NCBI GenBank assembly: GCA_964409295.1
Contig: CAYPCV010000229.1
Coordinates: 1-24,109, forward strand
DNA length: 24,109 nt
Source of the DNA: UBA1140 sp964409295
Lineage (GTDB): Bacteria > Campylobacterota > Campylobacteria > Campylobacterales > Sulfurovaceae
Direction: 5' to 3'
In this document: positions 16,048 through 22,465 of the stretch, one piece after another
How the letters are laid out: every line of letters begins with the position of its first letter
Position numbering within the stretch: position 1 is the stretch's first letter
Translations under genes and position numbers: made by a program
The notes under the pieces: model-generated
Told to the model about the DNA's origin: nothing
Seen by the model: only the letters and a program-made list of their open reading frames with translations
Database searches by the model: none

Positions 16048-16839
16048 CTACTTTCTATCTTCTAATTGAACACCACTATCTTTGGTGTAATCAACAAGAA
16101 GTGTCTTACTATATTCAATCGCTGTTTTAGTCTCTCCAGCAGAAATATCTTCTCCAAAATTAACTTCATAACCAACACGAGAGAAACGTTTTGTATCATA
16201 TCTATCAATTCTGGCAGGGTCTCTATTCTCTGGTCCAATTGCTTCACGAGCATCTTTTCCAAAGATTTTATCTACTTCATACCATGAAGCAAACTCATCT
16301 CCTTGTAGAGGATATGTTTTAAGAAGTGGATGACCTTCCCAATCGTCTGGCATAAGAATTCTTTTCATAAATGGATGGTTGTTTGAAACAATTCCAAACA
16401 TATCAAACATCTCACGCTCTGCAAAGTTAGCAGATTTGAACATAGGAACTACAGACTCCACAGCCAACCCCTGCTCTATTCTCATAACCAAACGCATTCT
16501 TTTTACATCTGTAATATTTAACATCTGATAGAAAACTTCAAAATTACCATCTTTTGCCAAGTAATCAACTGCACTCATCTCTGTAAGTTGTGTGTAACCA
16601 CACTCATTTTTAAGAATTTCTAATGCTTTGAAATTGTCTTGATGATTAATCTCAACAATCATCGCTCCAAGTTGAATTTCGGCTCTTTTTACCTCTATTT
16701 TCGCAGACAACGCTTCTAGTTGCTTTGCAAAAACTTCATCAGTTGAAACTTTTTCTCTTGGAGTTGATGGGACAACATGGTATCTGTCGGTATAATAAGA
16801 TTGTTTTTGAACATTATCTTTTGGTACATATTTTCTCAT
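16048..16839 (-). CDS. nuoC: NADH-quinone oxidoreductase subunit C (30-kDa subunit)
   Basis: This 263-residue peripheral-arm subunit lacks cofactors. The diagnostic block is AEREMFDMFGIVSNNHPFMK, followed by RILMPDDWEGHPLLKTYPL (residues ~140-178). The first ~55 residues are a charged extension before the core fold. A C-terminal region of about 80 residues follows the signature, containing GPENRDPARIDRYDTKRFSR. The start overlaps the nuoB stop by one base, with AAGG a short way upstream. It docks with NuoD and NuoI. Confidence 0.96.
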   Translation of the reverse strand: MRKYVPKDNVQKQSYYTDRYHVVPSTPREKVSTDEVFAKQLEALSAKIEVKRAEIQLGAMIVEINHQDNFKALEILKNECGYTQLTEMSAVDYLAKDGNFEVFYQMLNITDVKRMRLVMRIEQGLAVESVVPMFKSANFAEREMFDMFGIVSNNHPFMKRILMPDDWEGHPLLKTYPLQGDEFASWYEVDKIFGKDAREAIGPENRDPARIDRYDTKRFSRVGYEVNFGEDISAGETKTAIEYSKTLLVDYTKDSGVQLEDRK

Positions 16840-17357
16840 TATATTAACCTTAAGTTCTGTTTTGTGTTGTTGTTCATGTTGGCTGATTCTCTTCTAATTT
16901 TCTTTTGAAGCATCATTAACGCATACTGTAGTGTCTCAGGACGAGGTGCACAACCAGGAAGGTAAATATCAACAGGAATAATTCTATCAACACCTTGAAC
17001 GGTTGCATAAGTATTAAACATACCACCTGTATTGGCACATGAACCCATAGAGATAACCCATTTTGGTTCTGTCATCTGGTCATAAAGTCTTCTTGCAAAC
17101 TCTGAGTGCTTTTTAGAGAGTGTTCCTGCTAAAATCATAACATCTGACTGTCTTGGAGAGGCTCTAAAGATAGTTCCCATTCTATCGAAGTCATAACGTG
17201 ATGCACCCGCTGCCATCATCTCAATCGCACAACATGCGAGTCCGTAAGTCAAAGGCCAAAGTGAGTTACTTCGACCCCAGTTAATTAAATGGTCAACTGT
17301 AGTCAATGCTACAGGTAAGCCTCCAGCTGAGGCGTAGTTTACTTGATGCTGTGCCAT
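16839..17357 (-). CDS. nuoB: NADH-quinone oxidoreductase subunit B (cluster N2)
   Basis: This 172-residue subunit carries the terminal [4Fe-4S] cluster N2, which reduces quinone. All four ligands are present: the tandem pair C42-C43 in GLACCAIEMM, C107 in MGSCANTGGMF and C136 in YLPGCAPRPE. The RASPRQSDVMILAGT block is also typical. The start overlaps the end of nuoA by 19 bases and has an AAAGGAG Shine-Dalgarno sequence inside nuoA. The Asn-rich C terminus (NMNNNTKQNLRLI) looks unstructured. Confidence 0.97.
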   Translation of the reverse strand: MAQHQVNYASAGGLPVALTTVDHLINWGRSNSLWPLTYGLACCAIEMMAAGASRYDFDRMGTIFRASPRQSDVMILAGTLSKKHSEFARRLYDQMTEPKWVISMGSCANTGGMFNTYATVQGVDRIIPVDIYLPGCAPRPETLQYALMMLQKKIRRESANMNNNTKQNLRLI

Positions 17358-17728
17358 TCAAGTGCTCCTTTTTTCCATGCGTAAATAAATCCAATTGTTA
17401 AAAGTAGAATAAACAGAACCATCTCTGCAAATCCGAACCAACCAAGTAGTTTAAAATCAATAGCCCAAGGGAACATAAAGATAATCTCTACATCAAAGAG
17501 AATGAATAGAAGTGCTATAAGGTAGAACTGCGTCGAAATTGTGTTCGGTTGTTTCGTTACCTCTGGTCCACACTCATAGATGGTTAGCTTTAACTTTTCA
17601 GTATCAAGCTTTGCTAATTTCCTACTTACAAATCGTGCCGCTAAAAGCGTTGCATTAAATGCTACAACTGTCACAACAAACAAGAAGAAAATACCTAGAT
17701 AGGGGTGTTCGTTAATCACATGAGTCAT
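17339..17728 (-). CDS. nuoA: NADH-quinone oxidoreductase subunit A (first gene of the operon)
   Basis: This 129-residue protein has three hydrophobic helices and the family blocks YECGPEVTKQPNTISTQFYLIALLFILFDVE (read as YECG, then the LFDVE turn) and FPWAI. It contributes to the quinone-cavity loop with NuoD and NuoH. I place the start at the ATG at 17728-17726. An in-frame TTG at 17746 would add six residues, but AAAGGAG lies between the two with ideal spacing to the ATG. It is the first gene of the operon, and the upstream region holds its promoter. Confidence 0.95.
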   Translation of the reverse strand: MTHVINEHPYLGIFFLFVVTVVAFNATLLAARFVSRKLAKLDTEKLKLTIYECGPEVTKQPNTISTQFYLIALLFILFDVEIIFMFPWAIDFKLLGWFGFAEMVLFILLLTIGFIYAWKKGALEWHSIK

Positions 17729-17733
17729 TAGAA

Positions 17734-17740
17734 CTCCTTT
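17734..17740 (-). promoter_or_regulatory. Shine-Dalgarno sequence that decides the nuoA start
   Basis: AAAGGAG on the minus strand ends five bases before the ATG at 17728. It lies downstream of the alternative TTG at 17746, so it can serve only the ATG. Confidence 0.85.
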
Positions 17741-17766
17741 GTTCAAGATGTTATTCTATGTTACCA

Positions 17767-17789
17767 TTTTTCACAAAAAGTGTGAAAAA
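17767..17789. repeat. Perfect inverted repeat in the nuoA upstream region
   Basis: TTTTTCACA (17767-17775) and TGTGAAAAA (17781-17789) are exact reverse complements around the 5-base spacer AAAAG. The repeat lies about 40-60 bases before the nuoA ATG. No T-run follows on the minus strand, so it is not a good terminator. It could be an operator half-site pair or a hairpin in the nuo mRNA leader. The regulator is unknown. Confidence 0.6.
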
Positions 17790-17804
17790 CGGAAGAATAT
17801 TACA

Positions 17805-17810
17805 TTTATA
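17805..17810 (-). promoter_or_regulatory. Candidate -10 element for nuoA
   Basis: The minus strand reads GATACTATAAATG, giving a TATAAA hexamer about 80 bases upstream of the nuoA ATG. No good -35 hexamer is seen, though Campylobacterota promoters often lack one. Other possible minus-strand -10 elements occur at about 17922-17930 (GTATAAATAAT) and at 18042-18037 (TATAAT), so this choice is weak. Confidence 0.25.
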
Positions 17811-17868
17811 GTATCCAAAATTGATTAAGATAGATTGTGTACTTACTGTGTTTTAAAAGCAGAAGAAA

Positions 17869-17893
17869 GCTTTGTAACTAAGTGTTACAGAGC
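17869..17893. repeat. Second dyad in the nuoA-exbB divergent region
   Basis: GCTTTGTAAC (17869-17878) and GTTACAGAGC (17884-17893) flank a 5-base spacer TAAGT. The pairing is complete as plus-strand RNA with one U-G wobble; on the minus strand there is one C-A mismatch. The inner six bases of each arm (TGTAAC/GTTACA) are exact. No gene ends just before it on the plus strand, so a terminator role would need an unseen small transcript. It may instead be a protein-binding site. The rest of the 343-base region 17729-18071 shows no ORF I would support. Confidence 0.5.
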
Positions 17894-18035
17894 CTTATTT
17901 GATAGATAAGTATTATTTATACTGTATGAAAGAAAATCCTATACTAGAGTCTAATTCTATTTACTTGAAGAGGCTAAAAAAGTCCTATATTTCTCTAAAA
18001 AAGATTTAAAAACTCATTTTCTTCTCATCTTTTTA

Positions 18036-18045
18036 TATTATAATA
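18036..18045 (+). promoter_or_regulatory. exbB promoter -10 (self-complementary)
   Basis: The plus strand has a consensus TATAAT at 18039-18044, about 28 bases before the exbB ATG. The ten bases 18036-18045 (TATTATAATA) are a perfect palindrome, so the minus strand also reads TATAAT (18042-18037) towards nuoA. The upstream sequence is T-rich without a clear -35, in keeping with housekeeping promoters of Campylobacterota. Confidence 0.6.
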
Positions 18046-18071
18046 GCTTCATTAAAATATTAGGGAAAATT

Positions 18072-18506
18072 ATGGATGTAAAACTGCTCAGTGAGATTGT
18101 AGATTATGGAGTATTGGGGCTATTAGCATTTATGAGCTTTCTAACCCTCTTTTTTTGGATAGAACGATTACTTTTTTATAGAAGTGTCAAAATAGAAAAG
18201 TATCAGACTATTGAAGCCTTAGAGATTGACGTAACTAATAACCTATCAATTATCTCCAGTTTTGGAGCAAATGCTCCATATATCGGGCTATTGGGTACAG
18301 TTCTTGGAATTATTATTACCTTTTACACTATGGGGCAAACAGCTGACATGGATGTAAAAAACATTATGACTTCTTTAGCATTAGCACTAAAAGCAACAGC
18401 AATGGGATTGGTTGTTGCCATCCCTGCAATCTTCTTTTATAACCATCTAAACCGTAAAGTAGAAGTTCTTTTAAACCGATGGATTATCAAACAAAAGGTA
18501 GGATAA
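18072..18506 (+). CDS. exbB: ExbB-type proton-channel protein (MotA/TolQ/ExbB family)
   Basis: This 144-residue inner-membrane protein has three hydrophobic helices. The first is near residues 12-30. The other two flank the segment FGANAPYIGLLGTVLGIIITF and the block ALALKATAMGLVVAIPAIFFYN, which are the family signatures. It is shorter than E. coli ExbB, as is common in Campylobacterota. With ExbD it uses the proton-motive force to energise TonB. AGGGA lies upstream of the ATG, and the stop overlaps the exbD start (TAATG). A TolQ role is possible by family alone, but the tonB gene downstream favours ExbB. Confidence 0.93.
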   Translation: MDVKLLSEIVDYGVLGLLAFMSFLTLFFWIERLLFYRSVKIEKYQTIEALEIDVTNNLSIISSFGANAPYIGLLGTVLGIIITFYTMGQTADMDVKNIMTSLALALKATAMGLVVAIPAIFFYNHLNRKVEVLLNRWIIKQKVG

Positions 18507-18889
18507 TGCGACGTTCAGCAAAATTTGACACCATCAATGTTGTACCTTTTATTGACATAATGTTGGTACTTTTGGTTATTGTATTGACCACAGCCTCTTT
18601 TATACAGACAGGTCTTATAAAATTGGATTTACCCTCATCAAGTTCAGAAATAGAAGAAAAACCTAAAAAAGAGCTAAAAATTTCTATTAAGAAAAATGGC
18701 GATATTTTTTTTGATAAAAAACAGATAGCCCATAAAGAGGTCGAAAAGGTTCTTTTGACCCACAGTAAAAAAGACCCTATCCACCTATACAGTGATAAAA
18801 ATGCAACCTTTCAAAATTTTGTTTTTATTTTAGATATTTTGAAAAAAAATGAATATGAGAACTTAGGGATTGTCACTAAAAATGAGTAG
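18506..18889 (+). CDS. exbD: ExbD-type biopolymer transport protein
   Basis: This 127-residue protein has a short cytoplasmic N terminus, one membrane helix and a periplasmic domain. The conserved proton-relay aspartate is Asp17 in VPFIDIMLVLLVIVL. I start it at the ATG overlapping the exbB stop, with AGGTAGGA before it; an upstream in-frame start at 18479 would lie inside exbB. The periplasmic part (DPIHLYSDKNATFQNFVFIL) matches the ExbD/TolR fold. It forms a complex with ExbB and TonB, and its 3' end overlaps tonB by 8 bases. Confidence 0.93.
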   Translation: MRRSAKFDTINVVPFIDIMLVLLVIVLTTASFIQTGLIKLDLPSSSSEIEEKPKKELKISIKKNGDIFFDKKQIAHKEVEKVLLTHSKKDPIHLYSDKNATFQNFVFILDILKKNEYENLGIVTKNE

Positions 18890-19715
18890 TCGCCGTTACA
18901 GTATCTCTTTTCTTGTTAGCTCTATTCTATTTGCTTTAGTGGGTTTCTCTCTGTTTCTATTGGCTCAAAGAGTAGAGAAGCCTAAACAGCTTTCACGCTC
19001 TGTTATAAAGGTCGCTATTATTACCCCTGTTGTAAAAAAAGTTATAGAAAAAAAACCAAAACCCCCTGTAATTGTGCCACCCATTCCAATACCTCCTAAA
19101 GTCCACAAAAGAATTGAGCCTAAAAAAGTTATAAAAAAAAGAGTTATTAAAAAGAAAATTATCAGAAAAAAAATCATTAAAAAGAGAGTTCTCAAAAAAA
19201 AGGTCAAAAAAAAGAAAATTGTTAAAAAGAAAATTTTAAAAAAAAGAGTTGTGAAGAGAAAGCTTGTAAAAAAAAGAGTTATCAAGAAGATAAAGCCTAA
19301 AAGAGTAGAGCCTATTGTACAAGAGGTCTACATTCCAACTCCACAACCCAAAAGAGTAATAAAACCTGTAATCAAAGTTCCTGTCCATAGAAAAGTCCCT
19401 ACAGAACCCAAAAGAGTAGATAAAAGTGCAGAGAAACGACAATTTTTAAGCCAAGTAAGAAGCAAAATTATTGCCAATAAAAGATACCCAAAAATGGCAT
19501 TAAGACGGCATATTCAAGGTGCAGTAAAAATTAAATTTGATATTACATCCAGTGGGAATGTATCTAACATACGTTATATAAATGGGAAAAAGATTTTACA
19601 AAAAGGAGCTAGAAAAGCCATTGAAAATAGTTTTCCAATAACGATTCCAAGCTATTTAAGAAGTGAACTCCCAATAAGAGATATTTATCTAACCATTCAC
19701 TTTAATATACACTAG
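18882..19715 (+). CDS. tonB: TonB energy-transducing protein with Lys/Arg-rich repeat linker
   Basis: This 277-residue protein spans the periplasm and opens outer-membrane TonB-dependent transporters. It has an N-terminal signal-anchor helix at ~8-28, a Pro-rich stretch (KPPVIVPPIPIPPK, ~60-73) and a long basic repeat at 81-140. A second Pro/Lys segment follows. The C-terminal TonB domain from ~185 has RYPKMALRRHIQGAVKIKFD, then GNVSNIRYINGKKILQKGAR. I chose the ATG inside the exbD end over a TTG 12 bases upstream, because AGGGA abuts that TTG. The linker lacks the Pro-Glu/Pro-Lys pattern common in Proteobacteria. Its stop codon shares the CTAG at 19712-19715 with the convergent gene. Confidence 0.92.
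   Translation: MSSRRYSISFLVSSILFALVGFSLFLLAQRVEKPKQLSRSVIKVAIITPVVKKVIEKKPKPPVIVPPIPIPPKVHKRIEPKKVIKKRVIKKKIIRKKIIKKRVLKKKVKKKKIVKKKILKKRVVKRKLVKKRVIKKIKPKRVEPIVQEVYIPTPQPKRVIKPVIKVPVHRKVPTEPKRVDKSAEKRQFLSQVRSKIIANKRYPKMALRRHIQGAVKIKFDITSSGNVSNIRYINGKKILQKGARKAIENSFPITIPSYLRSELPIRDIYLTIHFNIH
19122..19301 (+). repeat. Degenerate ~15-bp tandem repeat inside tonB encoding (K/R)3-(V/I/L)2 units
   Basis: Residues 81-140 of TonB are built mostly of five-residue units such as KKRVI, KKKII, KKRVL, KKKIL and KRKLV. Of 60 residues, 37 are Lys or Arg, 22 are Val, Ile or Leu and one is Pro; there is no acidic residue. At the DNA level the units are A-rich, with many runs of 6-9 A, so the copy number may vary by slippage. 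Confidence 0.85.
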
Positions 19716-19957
19716 TGAGGTAAAAGAAAGAGACGGTCTAATTCAAGCATCGTCTCAACACCAACCACACCATCAAGAGGTAAAATTGCTCTTTGTTCTT
19801 GAAAGCTTCTCACAACCTCATCCATATGCTTATCAAAAATACCATTGCTCTCTAACTCATAACCTATAGAGTTAAAGGTCTTCTGTACCATCAAAACGAT
19901 AGCTCCTGTAGAACCTAAACGTAACGGCTCAAAATCATACTGTTCTGCTTTACTCAT
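19712..19957 (-). CDS. Small protein with a PG_binding_1-like domain
   Basis: This 81-residue protein has no signal peptide or membrane segment. Residues ~11-75 match the peptidoglycan-binding domain 1 pattern: LRLGSTGAIVLMVQKTFNSI, then GIFDKHMDEVVRSFQEQ, then LDGVVGVETMLELDRL. These are the G-x-V-x-x-Q-x-x-L and G-x-x-D-x-x-T repeats of that fold. With no export signal, binding to cell-wall murein is uncertain, and the domain may serve protein contact instead. It converges on tonB and their stop codons overlap by three bases. A GGAG lies about nine bases before the ATG. Confidence 0.75.
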   Translation of the reverse strand: MSKAEQYDFEPLRLGSTGAIVLMVQKTFNSIGYELESNGIFDKHMDEVVRSFQEQRAILPLDGVVGVETMLELDRLFLLPH

Positions 19958-20278
19958 TTTCTGAACTCCAATAAAATATTTTACACTCCTGAAACCCGTG
20001 TATTCATCATGATATAGAAAAGAGTTGATTTCATTGTAAAGAGAAAATGCTAATTTATATATAAATTTTTTCTAAAGTTTTTTATTATTAATACTCATAT
20101 TAGATTAGATTAAATTAAAACCTCTTCTGTTTTTATTTATATAGAAAACAGAAGAAGAAAGCCCTATTATAGTCATTTCACTAGTATTAATTTTTTTTAA
20201 TTAGAATTGTTTAATAATCAATGTTTTTTCAAGATGTGTATAAACGTAACATATTTTAGAGATAAAAAAGTAATTTTT
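19958..20278. other. AT-rich intergenic region without a supported gene
   Basis: These 321 bases separate the small PG-binding-domain gene from the stop of the DUF1302-type gene; both are minus-strand. The only structure I support is the hairpin at 20123-20155. The part near 19958-20000 must hold the promoter of the small gene (the minus strand has TGTAAAATATTTT) but no clear -35 is seen. Short direct repeats of TAGAT lie at about 20099-20112. No RNA gene is recognisable. Confidence 0.6.
20111..20155 (-). terminator. Candidate intrinsic terminator of the RND/LolA-like/DUF1302 operon
   Basis: TCTTCTGTTTT (20123-20133) and AAAACAGAAGA (20145-20155) are exact 11-bp inverted arms around an 11-base loop. 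On the minus strand the stem is followed by GGUUUUAAUUUA. It lies about 125 bases after the stop of the DUF1302-type gene. The stem is AU-rich and the U-tract is interrupted, so strength is uncertain. Confidence 0.5.
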
Positions 20279-21607
20279 TTAAAAACTGTAAGTCACATCC
20301 ATAAACGCCATATCATTATTAGAGACGGCATCAAAACGTTGTGAGCCACCAATATAGTCAACAAACCCTATATTTGTATAAATACCATCAGATATATCGT
20401 ATTTAAGCCATGCTCGTTGAAATCCACCCTCATCCATTCTTGAACCAAACAGAGAGATAAGATAGTTGGCTTTAAGCGTAGCATTCATAAAATCGGAACT
20501 TACACGAAAGGCATGTTGATAATTTCGCTCTTTTAACTCACTCATCTCATTTTTTAATCGCGTATCATAATCATGAATATTTCTTAGAGCCACATCATAC
20601 GAAATAAGCGTATCGGCTACTCCATTGTACTCTAAGCCCAAAAGAGCATCAGTTCGTTTAAACTCTTTGTCTAAAGCCGAACGGTATTTAAGACCATCAA
20701 AATGAGCCAATTCAGATTTAAGTAGCCATGAACCTTTTAAAATATTGACAGCCGTTCCAAGCATATTTACTCTGTCGTGCTGTATCATACCATTTTGAAC
20801 ATATCCAGCATCATCATGCAGTTGCGAGGCATAAAAGTTTACATCCCAGCCTGAAAATTCTGCTCCAACACTCAATGCAGGAGTAATATCCGAATAGTCT
20901 CTATCCGAAGGCAGAGAACGAGGATTAGGATTAAATGCCGAACCCGATGGTGGATTTTTAGAGAAACGTTGCTGTAACACAGCAATAGGAGTGATACGCC
21001 AATTGCCTACAAAATAGTCAAGCTTTGCCATCGCCACAGGCAGTCGTAAATCTTCGATGTCCACCATCCCTGGGCGACGATTATCAAGAGGATTCAGAAC
21101 ATCGGTTACACGAATGGTATCCGAACGCCCCCAAACCACAACTTGATGCCCCAATTTCATATCAAGAGTGTCACTCAAACTTCCCTCTAAATAGGCATCA
21201 AAAAGCTCAACTTCACTTTTTAACTCATCACGCTCATCTTTAGAGTACTTCTCTGTTCCTCGAATGTCATAGATAGCATCATAATAGGCTTTTCCATTTA
21301 TTTTAAATTTGAAACCGTTCACAAACTTATGTTCATAGTCTAAAAGAAGAGAGGATTTTAAAGAGGAGATATTGTCATGAGGGGAATCATCACTATAAGA
21401 GTAAGCAAGCTGTTCAGTTAATTTTCCTGTAAAACCTCCTAAGCCCCCTAGCAACTTATCATCATTATCTTTTGCAGAAGAGACTACTTTTGTCTTAATT
21501 GGTTCGTCATCAAAGCCCTCTAAGGTATCATCAAGCGTTTCAGCATAAAGACAAGAGCTTAAAATAAGTGGTGCTGTCAAACACAACACCCTAGATAGAT
21601 TTAGCAT
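20279..21607 (-). CDS. DUF1302-type outer-membrane beta-barrel protein
   Basis: This 442-residue exported protein has a signal peptide (MLNLSRVLCLTAPLILSSCLYAE), probably cleaved after YA. A lipobox-like LSSC is also present, so lipid attachment cannot be ruled out. The body has alternating beta-strand-like segments and ends in Phe (DVTYSF), as outer-membrane barrels do. The block KLGHQVVVWGRSDTIRVTDV, followed by LNPLDNRR, is the signature I associate with the DUF1302 family. It overlaps the LolA-like gene by one base (TAATG) with AAGGA upstream. Families of this kind co-occur with RND/MMPL transporters, suggesting an outer-membrane end for the same pathway. The substrate is unknown. Confidence 0.8.
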   Translation of the reverse strand: MLNLSRVLCLTAPLILSSCLYAETLDDTLEGFDDEPIKTKVVSSAKDNDDKLLGGLGGFTGKLTEQLAYSYSDDSPHDNISSLKSSLLLDYEHKFVNGFKFKINGKAYYDAIYDIRGTEKYSKDERDELKSEVELFDAYLEGSLSDTLDMKLGHQVVVWGRSDTIRVTDVLNPLDNRRPGMVDIEDLRLPVAMAKLDYFVGNWRITPIAVLQQRFSKNPPSGSAFNPNPRSLPSDRDYSDITPALSVGAEFSGWDVNFYASQLHDDAGYVQNGMIQHDRVNMLGTAVNILKGSWLLKSELAHFDGLKYRSALDKEFKRTDALLGLEYNGVADTLISYDVALRNIHDYDTRLKNEMSELKERNYQHAFRVSSDFMNATLKANYLISLFGSRMDEGGFQRAWLKYDISDGIYTNIGFVDYIGGSQRFDAVSNNDMAFMDVTYSF

Positions 21608-22410
21608 TAAAGTCCTTTTTCAAGTCTTCGTGTTGTAAAAACACCATCATCAATCGGTGCATTAAGCGTTACATTTGAAAAGGTCAAAATAGTTTTGTGC
21701 AAGGTTTGTTTTCCCTTTTTGGTAGTCATGGTCATCTCATCTATCAACCAAACTCCATTCTCTTCATGTATCTGCTTTAAATCCAAATATTTTTTCTTAC
21801 CATTGGTCAAGAAGTTAATAGCACGAACCACTACATGGTTATCTTTTCGTACAATAGCAATTGTCTTTTCATAACCAGATTCATCAATTACTTTTTGATT
21901 TCGTGGTGTTGATTCTATCATCCAAGCATCATGTCCTCGTACTTTTGTCTCTTTAATCAATTTAAAATCATAATCATTCAAATCTCTATCAGTCATATCA
22001 AAATAGGAGAAATCTGAACCCATAAAACTTGAACTCTTATCAGTTGAGGGAATTCGTTTTACTTTTTTAAGTGCAGGAAGATACAACCATTGGTCATCAT
22101 CTTTTGCCCCATCATCATAATCATAAGTTAAAAATGCTGTATTTTTTACATCAGCTGGAGATTTAAAGAACATGGTTCTGTGATTATCCTCTCCAAAATC
22201 TTTTGCATAGGATTTTAGGTCACGTGTTCGTTCATTTCCATTTTTGTCAATAAGTACCATTAGCATATCCTGCTCTAAGGTATCTCCTTCATCTCGTGCA
22301 TCAACCTTTTCCATAATAGCTCGTGCTGTTGCATCGTCTGCCATAAGAGGTGTTGAACCAAGTAGACTTGCACCTACTCCTAGTAAAAATAATATTTTTT
22401 TTGCTTTCAT
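21607..22410 (-). CDS. Periplasmic LolA-like (outer membrane lipoprotein-sorting type) protein
   Basis: This 267-residue protein has a clear signal peptide (MKAKKILFLLGVGASLLGSTPLMA|DD). The mature part matches the LolA-like superfamily associated with RND transporters. Recognisable blocks are MLMVLIDKNGNERTRDLKSY, FKSPADVKNTAFLTYDYDD, QWLYLPALKKVKRIPSTDKS and SFMGSDFSYFDMTDRD. This fold is a half-barrel that carries lipids or lipoproteins through the periplasm. True lolA lies elsewhere in genomes and acts with LolCDE; this one acts presumably with the adjacent RND protein (inference). An AAGGAT Shine-Dalgarno sequence precedes the ATG. Confidence 0.85.
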   Translation of the reverse strand: MKAKKILFLLGVGASLLGSTPLMADDATARAIMEKVDARDEGDTLEQDMLMVLIDKNGNERTRDLKSYAKDFGEDNHRTMFFKSPADVKNTAFLTYDYDDGAKDDDQWLYLPALKKVKRIPSTDKSSSFMGSDFSYFDMTDRDLNDYDFKLIKETKVRGHDAWMIESTPRNQKVIDESGYEKTIAIVRKDNHVVVRAINFLTNGKKKYLDLKQIHEENGVWLIDEMTMTTKKGKQTLHKTILTFSNVTLNAPIDDGVFTTRRLEKGL

Positions 22411-22436
22411 TTTTTATATCCTTTATATATTTAATG

Positions 22437-22456
22437 GGTTGAGACATCGCTCAACC
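22437..22456 (-). repeat. Intercistronic hairpin between the RND and LolA-like genes
   Basis: GGTTGAG (22437-22443) and CTCAACC (22450-22456) are exact inverted arms with a 6-base loop ACATCG. It sits in the 55-base gap between the two minus-strand genes. The minus strand after it reads CAUUAAAUAUAUAAAGG, too poor in U for a standard terminator. It may set differential expression or mRNA stability within the operon. Confidence 0.55.
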
Positions 22457-22465
22457 ACTACGGGC

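Noticed and set aside
17729..17746. TTG start for nuoA six codons upstream
   Set aside because: The Shine-Dalgarno sequence AAAGGAG lies between the TTG and the ATG at 17728, so only the ATG has a usable ribosome site.
17767..17789. CRP/FNR-type operator or intrinsic terminator
   Set aside because: The half-site order is TCACA...TGTGA, opposite to CRP, and it is not TTGAT-N4-ATCAA. No T-run follows on either strand.
18965..19285. Minus-strand Phe/Leu-rich open frame opposite tonB
   Set aside because: It is the reverse complement of the A-rich Lys repeat; its hydrophobic look is a composition artefact.
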